The notes beneath the pieces were generated by a model that saw nothing but the letters and a program-made list of their open reading frames with translations, was not told the origin of the DNA and searched no databases. Shown here one piece after another: positions 1 to 14,689 of a DNA stretch of 64,000 nt; position 1 is the first letter of the stretch; the number at the start of each line of letters is the position of its first letter. The position numbers and the translations under genes were made by a program. The DNA is from Campylorhamphus procurvoides (Eukaryota; Chordata; Aves; Passeriformes; Dendrocolaptidae), in NCBI GenBank assembly GCA_013396655.1, contig WBMV01006674.1:558224-622223 (forward strand), written 5' to 3'.

Positions 1-1924
1 ATTTTTTTTTAATGATCCCACTTTTGAGTGGCTCCAACTGGTGAAGAATGGATGAAATTTCACAGCAGCTTAGCTTTGAAATAGTAGCTGTCACTCAGTT
101 TGCCCCAAATAACATCAGTAAAAATCTCTGAAAATAGCTTTTTCTATAGCTCATCTTGCAAATTAGCATGTCACAGGATTCTGGAAGAACCTAAATAAGA
201 AAAATAGGCATGAATTCAGGTCCAAGAATCTTTGTACAAAGCTGAAAAACTCTTAGCGGTAAGCCAGCAGCAAAACTGTATGTCCAAATACATTCAGCTG
301 TACATTCAAGTCCACATTTTCTCATGGCCTCATTCTTTTATGGTTCTGAACTAGGCTGTCAGATATTTACACTTGCACCCTTGGAAACACAATTCCAGAA
401 TTAAATTTCATGGCTATGGTGATTTTAGATTGCAAGGTAAAATTTTAGACTTGTTAAATTTAGGCCAAACATCAGTGATTATAGCAGAGCAGAGGCTACA
501 TGCCCACCCTCAAGATATTATTTTTTTTTATTAATTTACAATCACAATACTGGTGTAAAATGAGTATAGCAGATTCGTGGAGCCTTATCCAACTTTTCAC
601 ATATTAAAGAGAAATAAAAGGTCAAAGACAGTGAAGAACCTTCTGCCATCAGATAACCTCTGGAAGCTCTGTGGAACTGGAAGATAGGAAAACCAATTTC
701 TCTGTTAAAGCAGTAAGTAACACTGAAGTGGATTTCCATGAGGCAGACATCCCAAATTGAAACTTGGTCATTTGCCTTATCACTGCTATCCAATTTTTCT
801 TCTCCAAGCATCCTGAAGTTTACTTGCAGTACCTATATGGTTCTGATTTTTAAGGGTCAAAGGAAGGAATTTCAGCATGCAGACTGCATGTTCAAATATT
901 TGCTCCATTCTGTTAAGGGAAAGCAGTGAATGACTTCTGGGTGTCTGTTTTATGTAGCGTACAACATTGGATCTTCAGAATTTATTTTTCAGTAATATCT
1001 TTAGGGGGCTTCTACTCAATATTTCTGCTCACTGGAGTAGCCAGGTTACTTATAAATCTATTGGACATTCAGTGGGTTCTTGCTTGGTTATCCAGTGTGT
1101 GTTTGGAATTATATAACAAATTATATTCTATTGTGTAATTTAATTGCAGAGAAGACTGAATTCATGAATATTGGTGTGAAATATTTAGATATTCATTGCA
1201 GATGACAACTTAAGTGTCCAATATGAGCCTGGGAATTTGTTAAAATTTTATAACCAAGTCATATGGGCTATAGTCAAAAAGATTGTTTTATCAGGTGTCA
1301 GATCCCAAAGAGCCCATTTTAATTGCTGTGTCTTTGTATAATGGTCTCTAGAAACTAGACTCTAAAGTCTGACTTCTTGGCCTCTGGAATACTGTGCTAG
1401 CAAAAACAATGTCCAGGCTTTATAGCTCATGGTGAATATAAAAAATTCTTGTGTAAAGCTGAGTCTTTACTTTTCAAATAGATTTGGTTTTCATCTCATA
1501 AAAATTTTACATGGCCTCATTAACAGCTGAAAATTATTTTTGTATGCAGTTAATGCTTTGATATTTGAAAAAAATCTTCCGTAAAAAGCCACCCTGAAGG
1601 ATGCTGCTACCCCTGTGGAACACTGATATGCCATATGGAACAAACAAGAAAGCATCCTTCCTTGTAACAATTGGAAAAGTCAGAAGAAATCTGTAAAATT
1701 CAACTCCAAAAAAAGTTGACCTATTTTCTTGACAGATAAATAATAAATTAATTTATAAATTAAATAAATTAATCAGAGAAACAAATACTTCTTCAAAAAG
1801 TTTTTCTGATAATTTTTGGCAGTAAGAGTCTTATTTTCTTAGGACCTCCAAACATAAGAACAAAATGTCTCACTATCAACCAAGAGATTTATTTCCAGCC
1901 ATCAAATCAAGGATGTGTTAGGGT
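1..1924. other. AT-rich intergenic DNA, no gene seen
   Basis: No coding frame of recognisable family, RNA gene or repeat was identified. The short open frames have no similarity I can place. A perfect 16-bp AT palindrome sits at 1748-1763 inside an A/T-only tract (about 1736-1774). Confidence 0.6.
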
Positions 1925-2285
1925 AAAGGTCCCTTGTCTCGTTGAGCAATGTGTCCATAATTTTCCTACTCTTACTTTCATCACTTATCTACTTACAGAA
2001 GTCCTTCTTGTCCTTGACATCCGTAGCCAGATTCAATTACATTTGGCCTTTAGCTTTCCAAATTTCATCCCTTGGATGCTTAGACAATGTTTCTGTATTC
2101 CTCACATGTTGTCTGTCCTTCCTTCCACCCTCTGTATGCTTCCTTTTTGGTTTTTGAGTTTGGTCAAGAGTTCCTTACTCATCCAAACAGGCCTACTGGC
2201 ATTTTTACATAACCTTGATATTCTTTTGGATAGAACTCCTTTGAGCTTGGAAGAGAAGGTTTTTGATTTTACTTTATGAACTTTA
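1925..2285 (-). mobile_element. CR1 LINE, internal (ORF2) fragment, antisense
   Basis: The minus strand carries a decayed frame containing RPVWMSKELLTKLKNQKG, which resembles the CR1 ORF2 stretch between endonuclease and reverse transcriptase (a conserved W-[ML]-[NS]-[KR]-[ED]-L-L-x-K-L-K pattern). The + strand wording, for example the segment around 2118-2160, matches the antisense of this CR1 region. This is an interior piece rather than the 3' end usually retained, and stops and indels show it is dead. Boundaries are approximate. Confidence 0.75.
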
Positions 2286-4720
2286 TATAAGATCCACAAA
2301 AGGGTAAAGGAACAAAGCGATTCCTTGCCTACAAAATACACGTTCACGTGTGCGAGACGCAGTCCTAGAGGTACTTGGCTCACTTGGCAAATTATGCCAC
2401 CTGCAGTGTTCCTCCAGCCTTTAAATAGAGGAAGTTCAGACTGCAGGCTTAGAGTTAATTGCTTCATCTGCCTAATAATTGATTTAGGCATCTCAAACTT
2501 TTAAAATATTTTTTATACCCATATAGTCCTTCAGTAGTTGCATTTCAGTCAGTGTAACATGAGGACTTTTAAATAGAGGGATGTATGTTTAGATATTCTG
2601 TTGAACTGGAACTCTCAACAGCCTTGTAAAAAGGCATACAACACAGTAATGTTAGAATTTGTCTTCATTTATACACAGTACAGCATTTTTATCCCTGTTT
2701 TGTATGGGTGTTACAATTAAATAAGGTGCAAAACAAATAAATACTCTTTTTTTGTTTGAACTTGTGATCTAGAGATGATTCATTGTAGCTCATTAATCAG
2801 ACTTAGTTATTTATTTCATTCAAATCCAAGACTCATGTTGTAATGAATCCCTCACAAATAAAACCACCAAATACTGCTTATGTTATAGCTGTATGTGCTT
2901 GAGAGGGTGTTTGTGCTTTGCTATTGCTTTTTAATCATCCTTAAATGTACTACTTCTTGTAATGAACACTTGTGTATTTATAATAGTATTCTGTTTACCC
3001 CTTAGATTATTCATGCCTGTGTGCCCTTACTGCAAAAAAAGGTTTCATGAGCTTCAAGAGGATAGCACTATAAAAACAGGAAAAATATGAAAGTGCCAGC
3101 ATACTCATGTAAGCTTCCAGCTAAAAGACATTGTTTGATTCTGTGATGACAGTCCTCTCATGATGGACCTCATTTTTAACAGGAAACATTTATTCCTAAT
3201 TGTACAGTATCTCCTTACCTAATGTCTTTCTAAATGAGCCACATGGTAGCTAAGCATTTCAAAAAAGCACACTCTTAAACTGAGATGGTTGCCCCCTAAC
3301 CTGAATCTTTTATATGTCACAACTCCATGTAGTAGCAAGCTCTTCTATTTCACATTTTGACTTTCAGGAAATTAAACTGTTTTGTCATGGTGACAATGGA
3401 CAAATGCCCCAATGAAATTCAATCTTGTTATAGTCATGTTTGAATTAGATGCCCAATCCCATCATTTGCTTCAATTGTTTCTATTCAGAAAAGCACAGAT
3501 TTCCCTTAGTTAGTTGCTTCTTTTTGGTAAAATACATTTATTGTTCCTCCCAGTGCTAACTTTTTAATTAATCTTCACAACACTTTATCAAATTGTGTTT
3601 TCACAGAACTCAATAACTTTTCTTTGCTCAAAAAATGCAAAATCAGGATGTCAAATTTGCCACAAAAATAAAATCTACGTATTTACACCAGTAGTTTATA
3701 TTTCCTATTTAATTCCCTCTCATTCATCTACAAGAATCTGCTTTAAAATTTATTGAAGATTTTTGTATTTCTGCCCTGTAAGATTTCCTGAAGCCTTCTC
3801 TCGTCTTGGCAGTGCCAGAAGGTATCCTGCAATTGGCTTCTAAAGTACATTAAATATACTATCACAGCAAATCCTTCTGATCCTGTATTATTGAAAGCTC
3901 AACAAAATATTTTTTTCACTTTCTACTCTATTAATCAGGCCTTCTCATCTTTCTGTCTTTGACATGTAAAGTTTGTCTCCACTGACTGCTAAACAAAAAG
4001 CTTCACCATGCGTGCTGTACCTTCACCTCTTCTTAAATTGACTTTGCTTTCTCCTGTTTCCTTTGGACTCACAATTTTGTAAATGAACAGAATGAAATTA
4101 CCTATACAATATTCTCATCCACCACCTGTTGATGTCTTTGTCTGCTCTTCTTATTTCCGAAGATCTCTGTCTTATTTTTAAATCCTTGGGCAAAACACTT
4201 TGAGATTGAGGCTACCTATTGCCTGTCTTGTATTGTTGAATATTTCTTCCTCCCTTGCACAGAATAGGCTGGCATTGTGCATCTCAAAAAACAATGCCAT
4301 GAAAAGCTGGAAATAAAATGGAAGTTTTGGCTATTCCCGAGTCTGATACAAGATATACTATGCTACTTTTCACCTTTAAAGTTTTATGTATTATGAGGCT
4401 GCAGAGAAACACATTTACTCCACATCATCATTATAGTGATCCAACAAAAATAATGTTACATTAATGAACATAAAAGACCATCAGTTTAAGTGATTTTAAG
4501 TAGATCTGGAAAAGCTCATATTGCTCTATGGGTAAAGGTATCCCAGAGATGTTAAAGCTTGGCCACAGAAAAGCACAATATGGAGCATCCTATCCACCAT
4601 GCCATGTGCTGGAGAACTTGTCGGAGTTTTGTGTTATTTACAGCCTGAATCATAAGCATTTGTACACTGATCCATTCATGATCCCCTGAAAAAGTTTAGT
4701 AACTCTGTGAAAAAACACTT
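2286..4720. other. AT-rich intergenic DNA, no gene seen
   Basis: Unique-looking AT-rich DNA between two CR1 fragments. I recognise no exon, RNA gene or further repeat. Confidence 0.55.
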
Positions 4721-4885
4721 TCACAGAATCACAGAAGTACAGATTATGCTGATTTGGAAGGGACCCACAAGGATCATCAAGTGAAGTTCCTGGCTCTGCA
4801 CAGGACAATCCCCACTGGTCACATCATGTGCTTGAGAGTATTGTCCAAACACTTCTTGAACTCTGTCAGAACAGCGTGCCAGTTT
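4721..4885 (-). mobile_element. CR1 LINE 3' end fragment, antisense
   Basis: It starts TCACAGAATCACAGAAG, the reverse complement of the CR1 3' terminal octamer region. It continues with TTGGAAGGGACCCACAAGGA and a CTTGAACTCTGTCAG block typical of one avian CR1 subfamily. The copies at 27745 and 57048 share these same blocks, so the three belong to related subfamilies. Homology fades after about 4870. Confidence 0.9.
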
Positions 4886-7800
4886 CCTAGTTGTAGAGGA
4901 AAAGCTGACAGTGGGGGGTGTTTCTTCCATGTATTGCCACTGCAGGATTGCTTTATATAGCCACTCAGAATTAATTAAGAGCTAGAGAATACACAAGCTG
5001 AATTAGTCTCATGGCATTGCTAGCAAGCCAATAGCCATCCACAGAGGAATGTTATGCATCTACTGTACTTCTGAATTCCTGATACTTCCCCTTCATCCAG
5101 TCCCAGATGAATTACTTTTGAAGGAGTTCCTGCATAACATGAGGGGAACAGAAAAAGATTTTTAGCCCAGGGCCCCTTAGCATTGTTGAAAGTCGTTATC
5201 AAAAGAACACTTAGTAAGCCTTCACAGAACTCTAGAAGAGACATGACAGTATCAGTAGTATAATGAACAATTGATGGGACTCAAGAGACCAACGTTTTCT
5301 GCTGACCTTCTAGTAAGAAATTTAAACTCTGTGCTTTAGCCTCTTCCTCTACAAAATGCAGTCTTGACAGTTACCTCCCCTAGAAGTGTTTTCAGATCAA
5401 TTGGTAAAATCTGAGTTATGAACAATTGCTTCTGTGTGCCCTCTATCTGCAAGTTTCAACATCCTGAGTTTCTTTGCCACTTCCCTTAGTCACCATGGGC
5501 CATTGATATCAAGACGAATAGAAGAGGTTCATGCTAAAAGTAAAGACACCCCTGGCTGGTTTGCTTTCTATCTTTGTGCTGGTATTATATCAATAGTGCT
5601 TTCTGATATACCATTTTCCTCCTTCACACTACTCACAACAATGCAGCCTGACAAATGAGTTCTCAGTTGTCATATTAATTGGCTTTGGCTTCTACATACA
5701 TTTAGTGTGTTTCAACAAAAAATCTGAGTCAAGAAGATTCAATCACAAGCTAGATGGCAGGTCCACTGCTTTCCTCAGAACCAGCTGTATTAAACAACAG
5801 GAAGGAAAAACAGTCAGAGTACTGTGAGTGTCACAAAAAAACAGCCTGCTGCATGCACAGCCCAGAAAAGCTTTTAAATGAAGCTTCACTCCCAGATTCT
5901 TTTCTATTTCTCATCTGGGAATCAGGAAGTTCTAATAAGTGAGAAATGGATATTTATGAGTCACATCATAAATTATAAACATAACCTACAATCATAAGTG
6001 TTTTAATTATAGTGGCAACCATCCACAAGACATGTGCAGGCCTATGCATATAGATATCTCAAACAGCAATGCATTATTGCAATAGTTTCTAGGACAACCT
6101 GTCTTGGGCAGTAGAGATTATATTTAAATTAGCAAGTCATGTGGCACATTGGGAATGGATATATAGAAAGAAAAAAGTTGATGCTGAGACTCATAATGGT
6201 TAAAACAATGTCTTTTTGATTATTATTTTTAGTAAAAAAAATAATATTTTGGATTCCCTTTAATCTGATCCCAAGCATTAATTTGCTAGCAGCTTAAATG
6301 CATTGAGTGCATCTTGGAGCATATCTTCTGCTTTATCATCATATGGAGAGAATTCAAGTTGTCTGCCCAAGGTCTGGTCTGTCATGTGAAATTCCAGAAA
6401 TTTTCACAGTACAGGCCACACTCAATTTCTTTGTGAACATCTTACAGAAGTTTGGAACTTCAGGCAGTGGCTTTGCATAAAATGATCAAATAAAATCTGT
6501 AAAGGTTTTGTGGTACCAGCCTACCTTCTCTCTCTAACAGAAGTACTGCCCAAGACAGTGAGCCGTGGCTAAATGCACTGCTGGCCAACTGGTGCTCAGT
6601 CACTGCTCAAAGGCGCAACATAACAGGGCATATTGCCAAAATAATTTAAGGACTTGAATGTACTGACATGTTTTCTGATTGCTTAATAAATACTTTTCTG
6701 GTTGAAAAACAAAATAAAAACCAGCTGTTAATTTTAAAGGGTGTCTGTTTTGTGTTGGAGCTTTTTAACCTGAGTCACAACACTGGTAAATAAAAGTCTT
6801 ACTTCAGTGCAGTTCTTTAAAAGAAGACTGGGAACAAGAGGCAGTTTCTTCTTGTAATTTTATTTTATTCTCTACATTCCTCTTGCTTACTAATACTAAG
6901 CTGTTTTTATATCAATTGATGCTCTTTTCAGTACCAGAGCATTTGATTGCTGCCCTAGTATTGATTACGAAGTAAAAAACAGGTATGTTGATCAGACCTA
7001 GTTCTGATGAAAGAACAAAACAAAGTGGCAAAGAAGCAAGAAACTTTCTGACAAATCAGGCAGCTAAAGCTCAAGAAGTCAATAATTAAGAGAACAGATA
7101 ATTGAATATATTGAGTTGGACTGGTACCAAAGAGAAACTCAGTGAATCCTGTGCAGACATGGAGGAGGCAGAGGTAGCACATCTGACTCTCCTTCCTATG
7201 CACAAAGAACACAGACGAAACCTTCAGGATGTATCATAAAAATCTGTCCAATGACAATAAAAATTAGCACAATTGGAAATAGGTCTTTTTTTTCTGAAGC
7301 CCATTTTCAAATGAAAAGGAAAACTTCAAAAGGCTTCTTGCAGAAAACACTTTTTGTTGCAATCAATGGTTTTAGTATCTAAGCTGATGCAATTTGATTT
7401 CTATTTGTGAGGAAAATGCTTAACTGCAAAATTGAATGTTATATTAAGATAGTTTTATAGCAAATCATGGCAATTATTTCACTCACATTAAATCATCTGC
7501 TGCTGGTTTTTTTCAACACATTTTTGTAGGCTATCTTTGAAAGATTTATTATTCCTAAAAAAGCCATGTGATGTGGCCAGAAGAATATTTATATGATCAA
7601 TCAATCAATGCTTTTGGCTAGTATCTGCAAGATTTCATTTAATCCAAAAGTAAGAAATGCCAAGCCCATCTACTAAAAGTAGTCTCTTTTCCTACTTTGG
7701 ACATATAAGGTGAATCTTAGTAGTCAGTAAACACAAAACTTCTTTGGAGCCGATACCTGCAAAAGCCTTTTTCCATGATATGAGGATTCAGAAGTCATAA

Positions 7801-10800
7801 TCTTTTATCTCTCACCTAACTTAGAAGCTGAGCGCTTTCTAAGGCACTCACTTCGTCAACAATACTTAAGGGTGCACGTTGCTAACCATGAGCGCTTCAC
7901 TGCCTACTATTCATTACTAATGGTCAAAGCTGTTAATGTATTCCAGCTGTCTCACTTATATGGCCAAAGCACTGTCACTATACAGGATGCTGCTTCATAG
8001 AGTTCTACCAGTGTGGAAATGAGATCTTATTGTGCCTTTCTCACCAAATTAGATCATCTTTCTTTTTTTCCTTCAAGCATCCTGCATAATTTCAGAGAAA
8101 TACACTGCATTGTTTCAGTTAAAAATTACTGATTCCCATGATAGTTTTGATATGAGCACTTCTAATTAATGTGTGACCTTTTCTGAACCACAAACCAAAA
8201 AACATATGGACAATTAATATTAAAATTCATATTTCATATGTTGGAGATATGAATTGCACACAAGTGAGGATCAGAGAGCCCATCACTCTACCAAGGGGTG
8301 GGTCAGAAATGAGCAGTGGGGTCTTAGAGCGACCAACAGCAGCTGTTGGATGCTCACCTGGGAGTTCAAATCATTCAGCAGCTTCCCAGTAAGCACAGTG
8401 CCATTGTCAGTTATGGGAGCTGCACTTGATCTACTTGCAGATGTATGCAGGACACACAGGCAGGTCACCTGAAATTTTGGTCTTGCTCATTTGCATCAAT
8501 GAGAGTCTTGCCTACAAAAGAGTATAAGATCGTCTTGCTCCAGTAATGATCCATGGAGTCTATATTCAAATCAGTGAAATAAATACATTAGATTTGCTTC
8601 AGCACAAGAATAGGATGTGGCTTGCTGGACAGAGGGGAGTAGAAACACCATAACATCCTTGCTGGCAGAAACCCTTCAAATCCTTGCTATTTGGGGTAAT
8701 CAGGATACAAAAAGGTCTTTGGAGTAGCTTCTTGTAAAAGTAAATGTTTTACAGCTGTAGATCTTTTTAAAAAAATGGTCATATACAAGCTTCTATGAAA
8801 AAAAGCTTACAACAGTTTAATAATACAAAAGCATACACTATAGCTTTCCTATTTTAAATAGAAAACTGTCACATACTTTGTACTAGCATCACATATACAC
8901 AATCAATACAAGTATAAACAGCATTCTCCTCAAGAAAAAATGAAGTTATCACAAAGACCAGGCATAATTTAAGATTTTCATTTAAAATACCATAAACCCT
9001 AACTCTGAAATAAGAAGTGTCAACAAACCATACATCTTTAATTAGATTTTCATTTATTTGCATTTAAAAAGAATAAAAACTTTGAGACACAGCTTTTCTC
9101 ATTTGAAATTCTTGAAGTGTTTCTAAGGATGGAGTGGGTTGGTGCTTTGATATTGCTGCCACTTATGCACAGAATTATCAAAACTCAAGCCTTAAAAATG
9201 TAATAATTTTTTCTCCAAAGTTTACAGTATAATCATTTGAAAATATTGCCATTTTAATGTAACGCAGCAGATATTTTGAATATAATGTAGTATTAAAGAG
9301 GAAACCAAATCAAAATGTTAAAAATAACTTTGTCTGATTTCTAAAATATACTTCATTATCCAGAAAGACTTACAAGAAAAGTAATATTGAAATGATTTGA
9401 GAATATTTTTTCAAATAATTAAAAAAGGAAAGGTGATGCAAACTGACTTCATAATACTGTACTTCATTTCTATTCAGTGGTATTGAACAAATTCATATTT
9501 GGGTTTTTTTGTAATTCTTGTCTATTATGCTTTCCTGGTGACTTATTTGTCCTAATTATAAACTCCTATGCTGCACTCTCTTCATGTTCTTTTTTGCAGA
9601 AATGAGTGAAAATTTTTGTTTAAAGTCATCAGAAAAAATATGCTCTATTTGCGTTTCCCATTTTGAGTTTTGCCTTGTTTTGTGAGTACAGCATAGCAGA
9701 AATATTTGTCATGGTCAAAGAATAGTTTCTAAGAATCTCTCTGGAGTAGAGATGCAGTGATTCATTTCTTTGATTCACTTGAGATGTCTAAACACTCTTC
9801 AGCAAAAATTGACCCTCTTGATTTAAGTTACTCTCATTGTCAAGTTTCCTCATAATGCCATTGCACTGAAATATAGGTGATGCTGAACGGTTGAGGGGGA
9901 TGGGGAGGGAAGGGAAGAAGGGAGTTGGAAATTATTCTGGTTTGGCTTGGTTGCAGTTTTTTGACAAAACATTGGGTGGCCTTGCTGTGGAAAGATAAAT
10001 ACTTCCTTGTATCAAGCAGAGCCAATTATTTATCATCCATGTCTTTTTTCCCTTCTCTGAATCAATGTACTACAGTAATTTATAGTCTGATTCTTTTGTT
10101 TGGTACTTGGTCAATTAGTTTCCATTTCCTGTTGGAAAACAGACTTTTATTTTAGAGAAGTCATATTTTACAAATGTGAGTGTTCTGCACCAGGTGTGGG
10201 GAAGGCATACAGAGAGGGTGAAGGGCTTTTTGGTGGATGTCAGTAAAAAAGGCCCAACAAAAAACGTCATACTAACATAGCTGGTTTAATAACATAGAAT
10301 ACAAAGACTAATATAAATTGTCAGTCTTACATTCCAAGGTGCTGGAAAGCCCACTTTCATACAACATTAAACAGACTATAGATGGGTTGTCTCCCAGTAC
10401 ACTGTACAGATCCCATCTGTGGATCTGTTCCTCCTCCCTTCCATGTTGTAGTGCCTTACGTTTTGTATAACGAGCAAAACCATACATCTTCTCCTGACAG
10501 CCTGGACTGTTATCTCTGTCATAACATCACCAGCATGCAGAACAGACCCATATGGAGCACTCCAGCAGATTTCCTTACAGCGGTTGCTCTTGCTTAAGCA
10601 CAGGACCCAACACATGGACATGGCCTGAAATACAAGGCTCTCTGCAAGACTCCAAATATAATGTACACTGAGTTTTTTACTGTTGATTTCAGACCATTTC
10701 TCTAGTTCTATCAAAATAATATTCTGCTGTTCAAATCCACATTTCCTCTGTTTATGTAAAACATTTTTGTATTTTGCAAAATTATAGAGGTCATTTCTTA

Positions 10801-13800
10801 TGAATTCATTTATTGCAGTACCTGATAATCTCTAAGTGCTAAACTAAACAGAAAACTTATTTCTGTATTTTAAGCAGTGTTATACTGTTATCATACTCAC
10901 ACTGTGATATGACATTAGTCTCCCCAGGTAGCACCTGTTGAAGACTAGAAGCATTTTTATATTTTGAGACAGTATTTTACTATACATGGTCTTGACTCAA
11001 AAATAAGTGAGCTGTTTCATTGCAGACCAACGAGATTCTTGTTTGCTTGGAAACCAGAAATAGAAAATTACAACCCAAGAGCTAATGAGTCATAAAACCA
11101 TTACATGAAATCAGCTTTTAAAGCTTAAAATATTTTGCAGCCTCAGGATCACTATTGCCCATGCAGGAATACAAGTTAGTAAAACCAAAATTATAAGGGA
11201 GAAAAGCAGGAAAAGCAAGATGGGCTGTTTTGAACCTAGATATCTGTAGTAGCATCCATAAGAGTATTGCTTATAGATGTTCTCAGCTGGAAAAAGAGAA
11301 AATGGAACTGTAACAATGGATTTTCTCCCTCAAAATCTATTCATGTTTCATTGTAGAGGCTTTCCATGGACAGCTTTAGTTCGTTTGAGCGTGAAGCTAT
11401 CAAATACAGAGTCAGTGAAGAGAATGTTTAGACAGCACAAACCCAAAAAAGGATTTTGGTGGCTAGCGTGGAGTGTAGGCTGAAATGGAAGTGTAATGTG
11501 TCACTGTTATCATTGTTCTGTGGGATTTACGAAAAAGAGGTAGACTCATACACACTGGGTCCTTTTAATAATAAAATTCAAGCTCAGGGTAAAATCTTTC
11601 ACTCAAAAACACAGTTAGTTGAGTTACTTCAATTTTCTGTTTCTATATTATCAGTTTATTTTACCAGTACTCAAATATCTGAATGTTTTTTCCGTGCTAA
11701 AATAATCCTTAAGTGATCTCTGACATCATACTAGAAGATTATCAGGAAAGCAAGGTTTTGCAAAACAAACAAGAAAGTACTGAATTTTCATTCACTTGCT
11801 GCAATAAAGAATTTCAAATGTGACAGTAAAACCCAAAAAGAATCTTGGTCTTTTCACAGAAGGTAGTATGATGTAGTAATGATACAAGGATTGTTGAAAG
11901 TGAACTGACTAAATGACATTAATTTGTTTTGAAATTAAAAGAAACAATTGGTATTTCCACTTCAAGCACCTAGAACTAACACTGTCATCTTTTAAAGCAC
12001 TCAACCCCTGCCACACTGATGTAGAGCTACAAGATTTTATAATTCACTGGAGACCTTTCTGTTCTCTCATTGAAACAAGAAGGGAAAAAGGAACTGTGTA
12101 AGTGATGAAAAGTTCAAGGCCACTAGGCAAAGTGCATACTAGTTCCTAAAATTTGCATAACACACTTCTTTTCAGCTTGCAGAGTATACTCATGAAAAGC
12201 CTCTCATCAAGCTCAATTGTGCCTGTTCCTAGCCTGCAAATGGAAGAGAAATGTCTTAAGCACTGCCTATTCAGGGTAGCAAACTTACCTTTCTCCAACT
12301 ATTCAGGGAATATTTTCAATCTGAGCTACAGTTATGAAGTTGGCCTAGATAGGAAGTATAATCATGAGGAACAAAAAATAATATTTCTTATTAATGTACT
12401 AAAGGGAGAAGTGGCATTGCTACTTGGTTGTTAGATAACCAAGTGCCTCACAACAAATGCTTACTCGTCCATTTGTAAAGACATGTCTACAATGATACAG
12501 ACACAATTTTTCAGCTCCCAATCAACATTTGGGGTGCTTCCATCCTAACCAGAAGTTCTTTTAATGACCTGAATACACCAAGTTGTTTAGTATCTAGGAT
12601 TTCTGACCATTATTTCAGAGTGAAAAGCTCCAAAATAATAATCTTACACAGATTCCTGAAATATTAAAAGTTGCTTTGTTCAGAGGCAGTATTTTCTTCT
12701 GGGTCTAGCAGTTCCAAAGTATGGAGCAGATCATAAAATCCATAGGAGGCTATAAAAATGCATAAACGCATGACATTTACAATTTTGCATGAAATTTCTT
12801 CTTCAACTGCAATAGTTTTCATGACTTCATGTCTAATTAGAAAAATCTTTACTTATGTAGATTAAAGGGCATATAGGTGCACTGCATGCCAGAGTTGTCT
12901 CAGGTAGTGACAATATATCTTTCTCTTGTGCTTCAAATATCTGACTGCTTTAGATCATTTTCAAGCACAGCAACTACCACTTTGTTTTTAATTCAGTTAC
13001 TAGCAGTAGTGTTATCAGTTCAAAAGTGCCCAAATTGCTATCAGAAAATACTCTCCATCTTTCTTTTGACTTCTTTGACAACCGCATTTAATGGCTTTCA
13101 CTTTATTATGACTGTGAATATGCAGTTCATTTAAAAATTCTGTGTCAGTGCAAAGTTCTCTGCATGTCAACCTATCAATATGCCAAATGATTTCTTGAAT
13201 TCTGTTGCTAAAGTGCCCCTAAGCACAGAATTGGTGTATTCCTTTAGAGAAAACAGATTTTTCAAATAATAGGTTTCTCCTCTACATTTTTAGATCTTAG
13301 TTTAAACTTTCATAAGAATTTTGTTCCAGAGATTTCCCCTGTTTGCACTGTCAGGAATCAAACTCATTGTTTGATTAGTAGCCTCTTAGTAGCCTCTATT
13401 TCTTTTTGCTTTTTATTTTCTTGCTTTTTTATATTGCTGAGTTCTTTTTTGAGTCTCATAAGATCTTGGGTGTCACATATCTACAGCAGTTTCAGATGAT
13501 TTAGGCAGTACCCTATTACTGATCACATACATTACAAGGGGAATATCTAGTCATTGAGAAAACCCTTTAACCTAGTTTTGTTTCATTTATATTAATGAAA
13601 CACCAAAACCAAAATGGTTACTGCAGAATAGCAAGTGATGTAAACGCCTTCTTTACCTCAGGACCAGATCTGCACTGAGATGAAATATTCCCTTCATTTT
13701 CAGTTTGAAGGGCCTGAGCTCTAGTCTAGGCATGGCATATGACAGGAACATTGCCCATTGCAAAAGGCCAACTTTGCCTACTTTCAGCATCATACTCACC

Positions 13801-14689
13801 TGTTTTCTGTGGGTCTTTCTTACCAGTTTTGGTTAACCAAAAAAGGTCAATATAATATCTGGGAAAGCAACTTTTAGAAATTTCTTACAAGTAGGATGGT
13901 AGTGACAAAAGAAATTCTTACTCAGCTTTTCTGCTGCAATTGTTAAGAATGCGAAACAGACATACAAATGAGAGCACAGCATTATAATTTGTGTAACATA
14001 CAATGACAAGAGATCAAGTGGACACAAATACTATTGCTATGTCTGAGCATCACCACGATGCATTTTTAGTAGAGAAACAGAAGTACCTGCTCTCCCTTTT
14101 ACTGAGGATGTGAAGAACAAGAGAGAATGACAGTGAGTAACATTTAAGGAAACAGCATGAACACATCATATACTATATTTTGTCATTCTTACCTGTTCCA
14201 TGAGAATAGAAATGCAGTTAGATTTTGAGTGCAGTGAACAATAATAGGCTTGAGACAACATAAAGCAAAAACATAACAGATACTCTGAAAAAAGAAGGAT
14301 ATATATGTGAAGAAATATATTCTGGATGCTGAATTTCAAGAAAAAATATAAAAGTAAGCAAACTTATTTTGTCTGGATTTTTTCCCATGATGAGGATTTT
14401 TAAATAATCAGCTATATTTTAAAAATACTGTGTTTTGAAAGTATAAACCCATAAAAAGAGAGGTTGAATAAAAGCAGGATGGGAAATGAAGACAGGAGAA
14501 CCTCTGTGCATTTTGTGAGAAACTCCTCCTGTCTCCTGGAAGACTAGAAAAGAAGGCTGCTATCCTGCTCCCCTGTATTTAGTTTGGCAGCAGACCAGTA
14601 CGTCCAGTATGACTGGGATGGTATAGGGTCTTATTATTAGCAACTGTCCACCTAACATGACCACTATTAAAAGTTCTTTCCAATCTCTC
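4886..14689. other. Long AT-rich intergenic block, no gene seen
   Basis: Nearly 10 kb with no repeat that I recognise and no supportable exon. The only unusual item is a G-quadruplex motif at 9895-9922. The small open frames near 8254-8472 on both strands have more even base composition than their surroundings but match no family I know. Confidence 0.55.
9895..9922 (+). other. Canonical G-quadruplex motif in intergenic DNA
   Basis: G runs at 9895-9899, 9902-9905, 9907-9909, 9912-9914 and 9920-9922 are separated by spacers of 2, 1, 2 and 5 bases. This gives five qualifying runs in 28 bases, inside an all-purine stretch except one T. It stands out against AT-rich surroundings. Confidence 0.75.

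Noticed and set aside
2102..2491. 129-codon minus-strand open frame as a host gene
   Set aside because: Its C-terminal part is CR1 ORF2-like and the rest is unrelated read-through, so it is a decayed retroelement rather than a host gene.
8254..8472. Overlapping open frames on both strands as a possible retrogene fragment
   Set aside because: Neither translation could be assigned to a family, and no poly-A tail or target duplication was seen.
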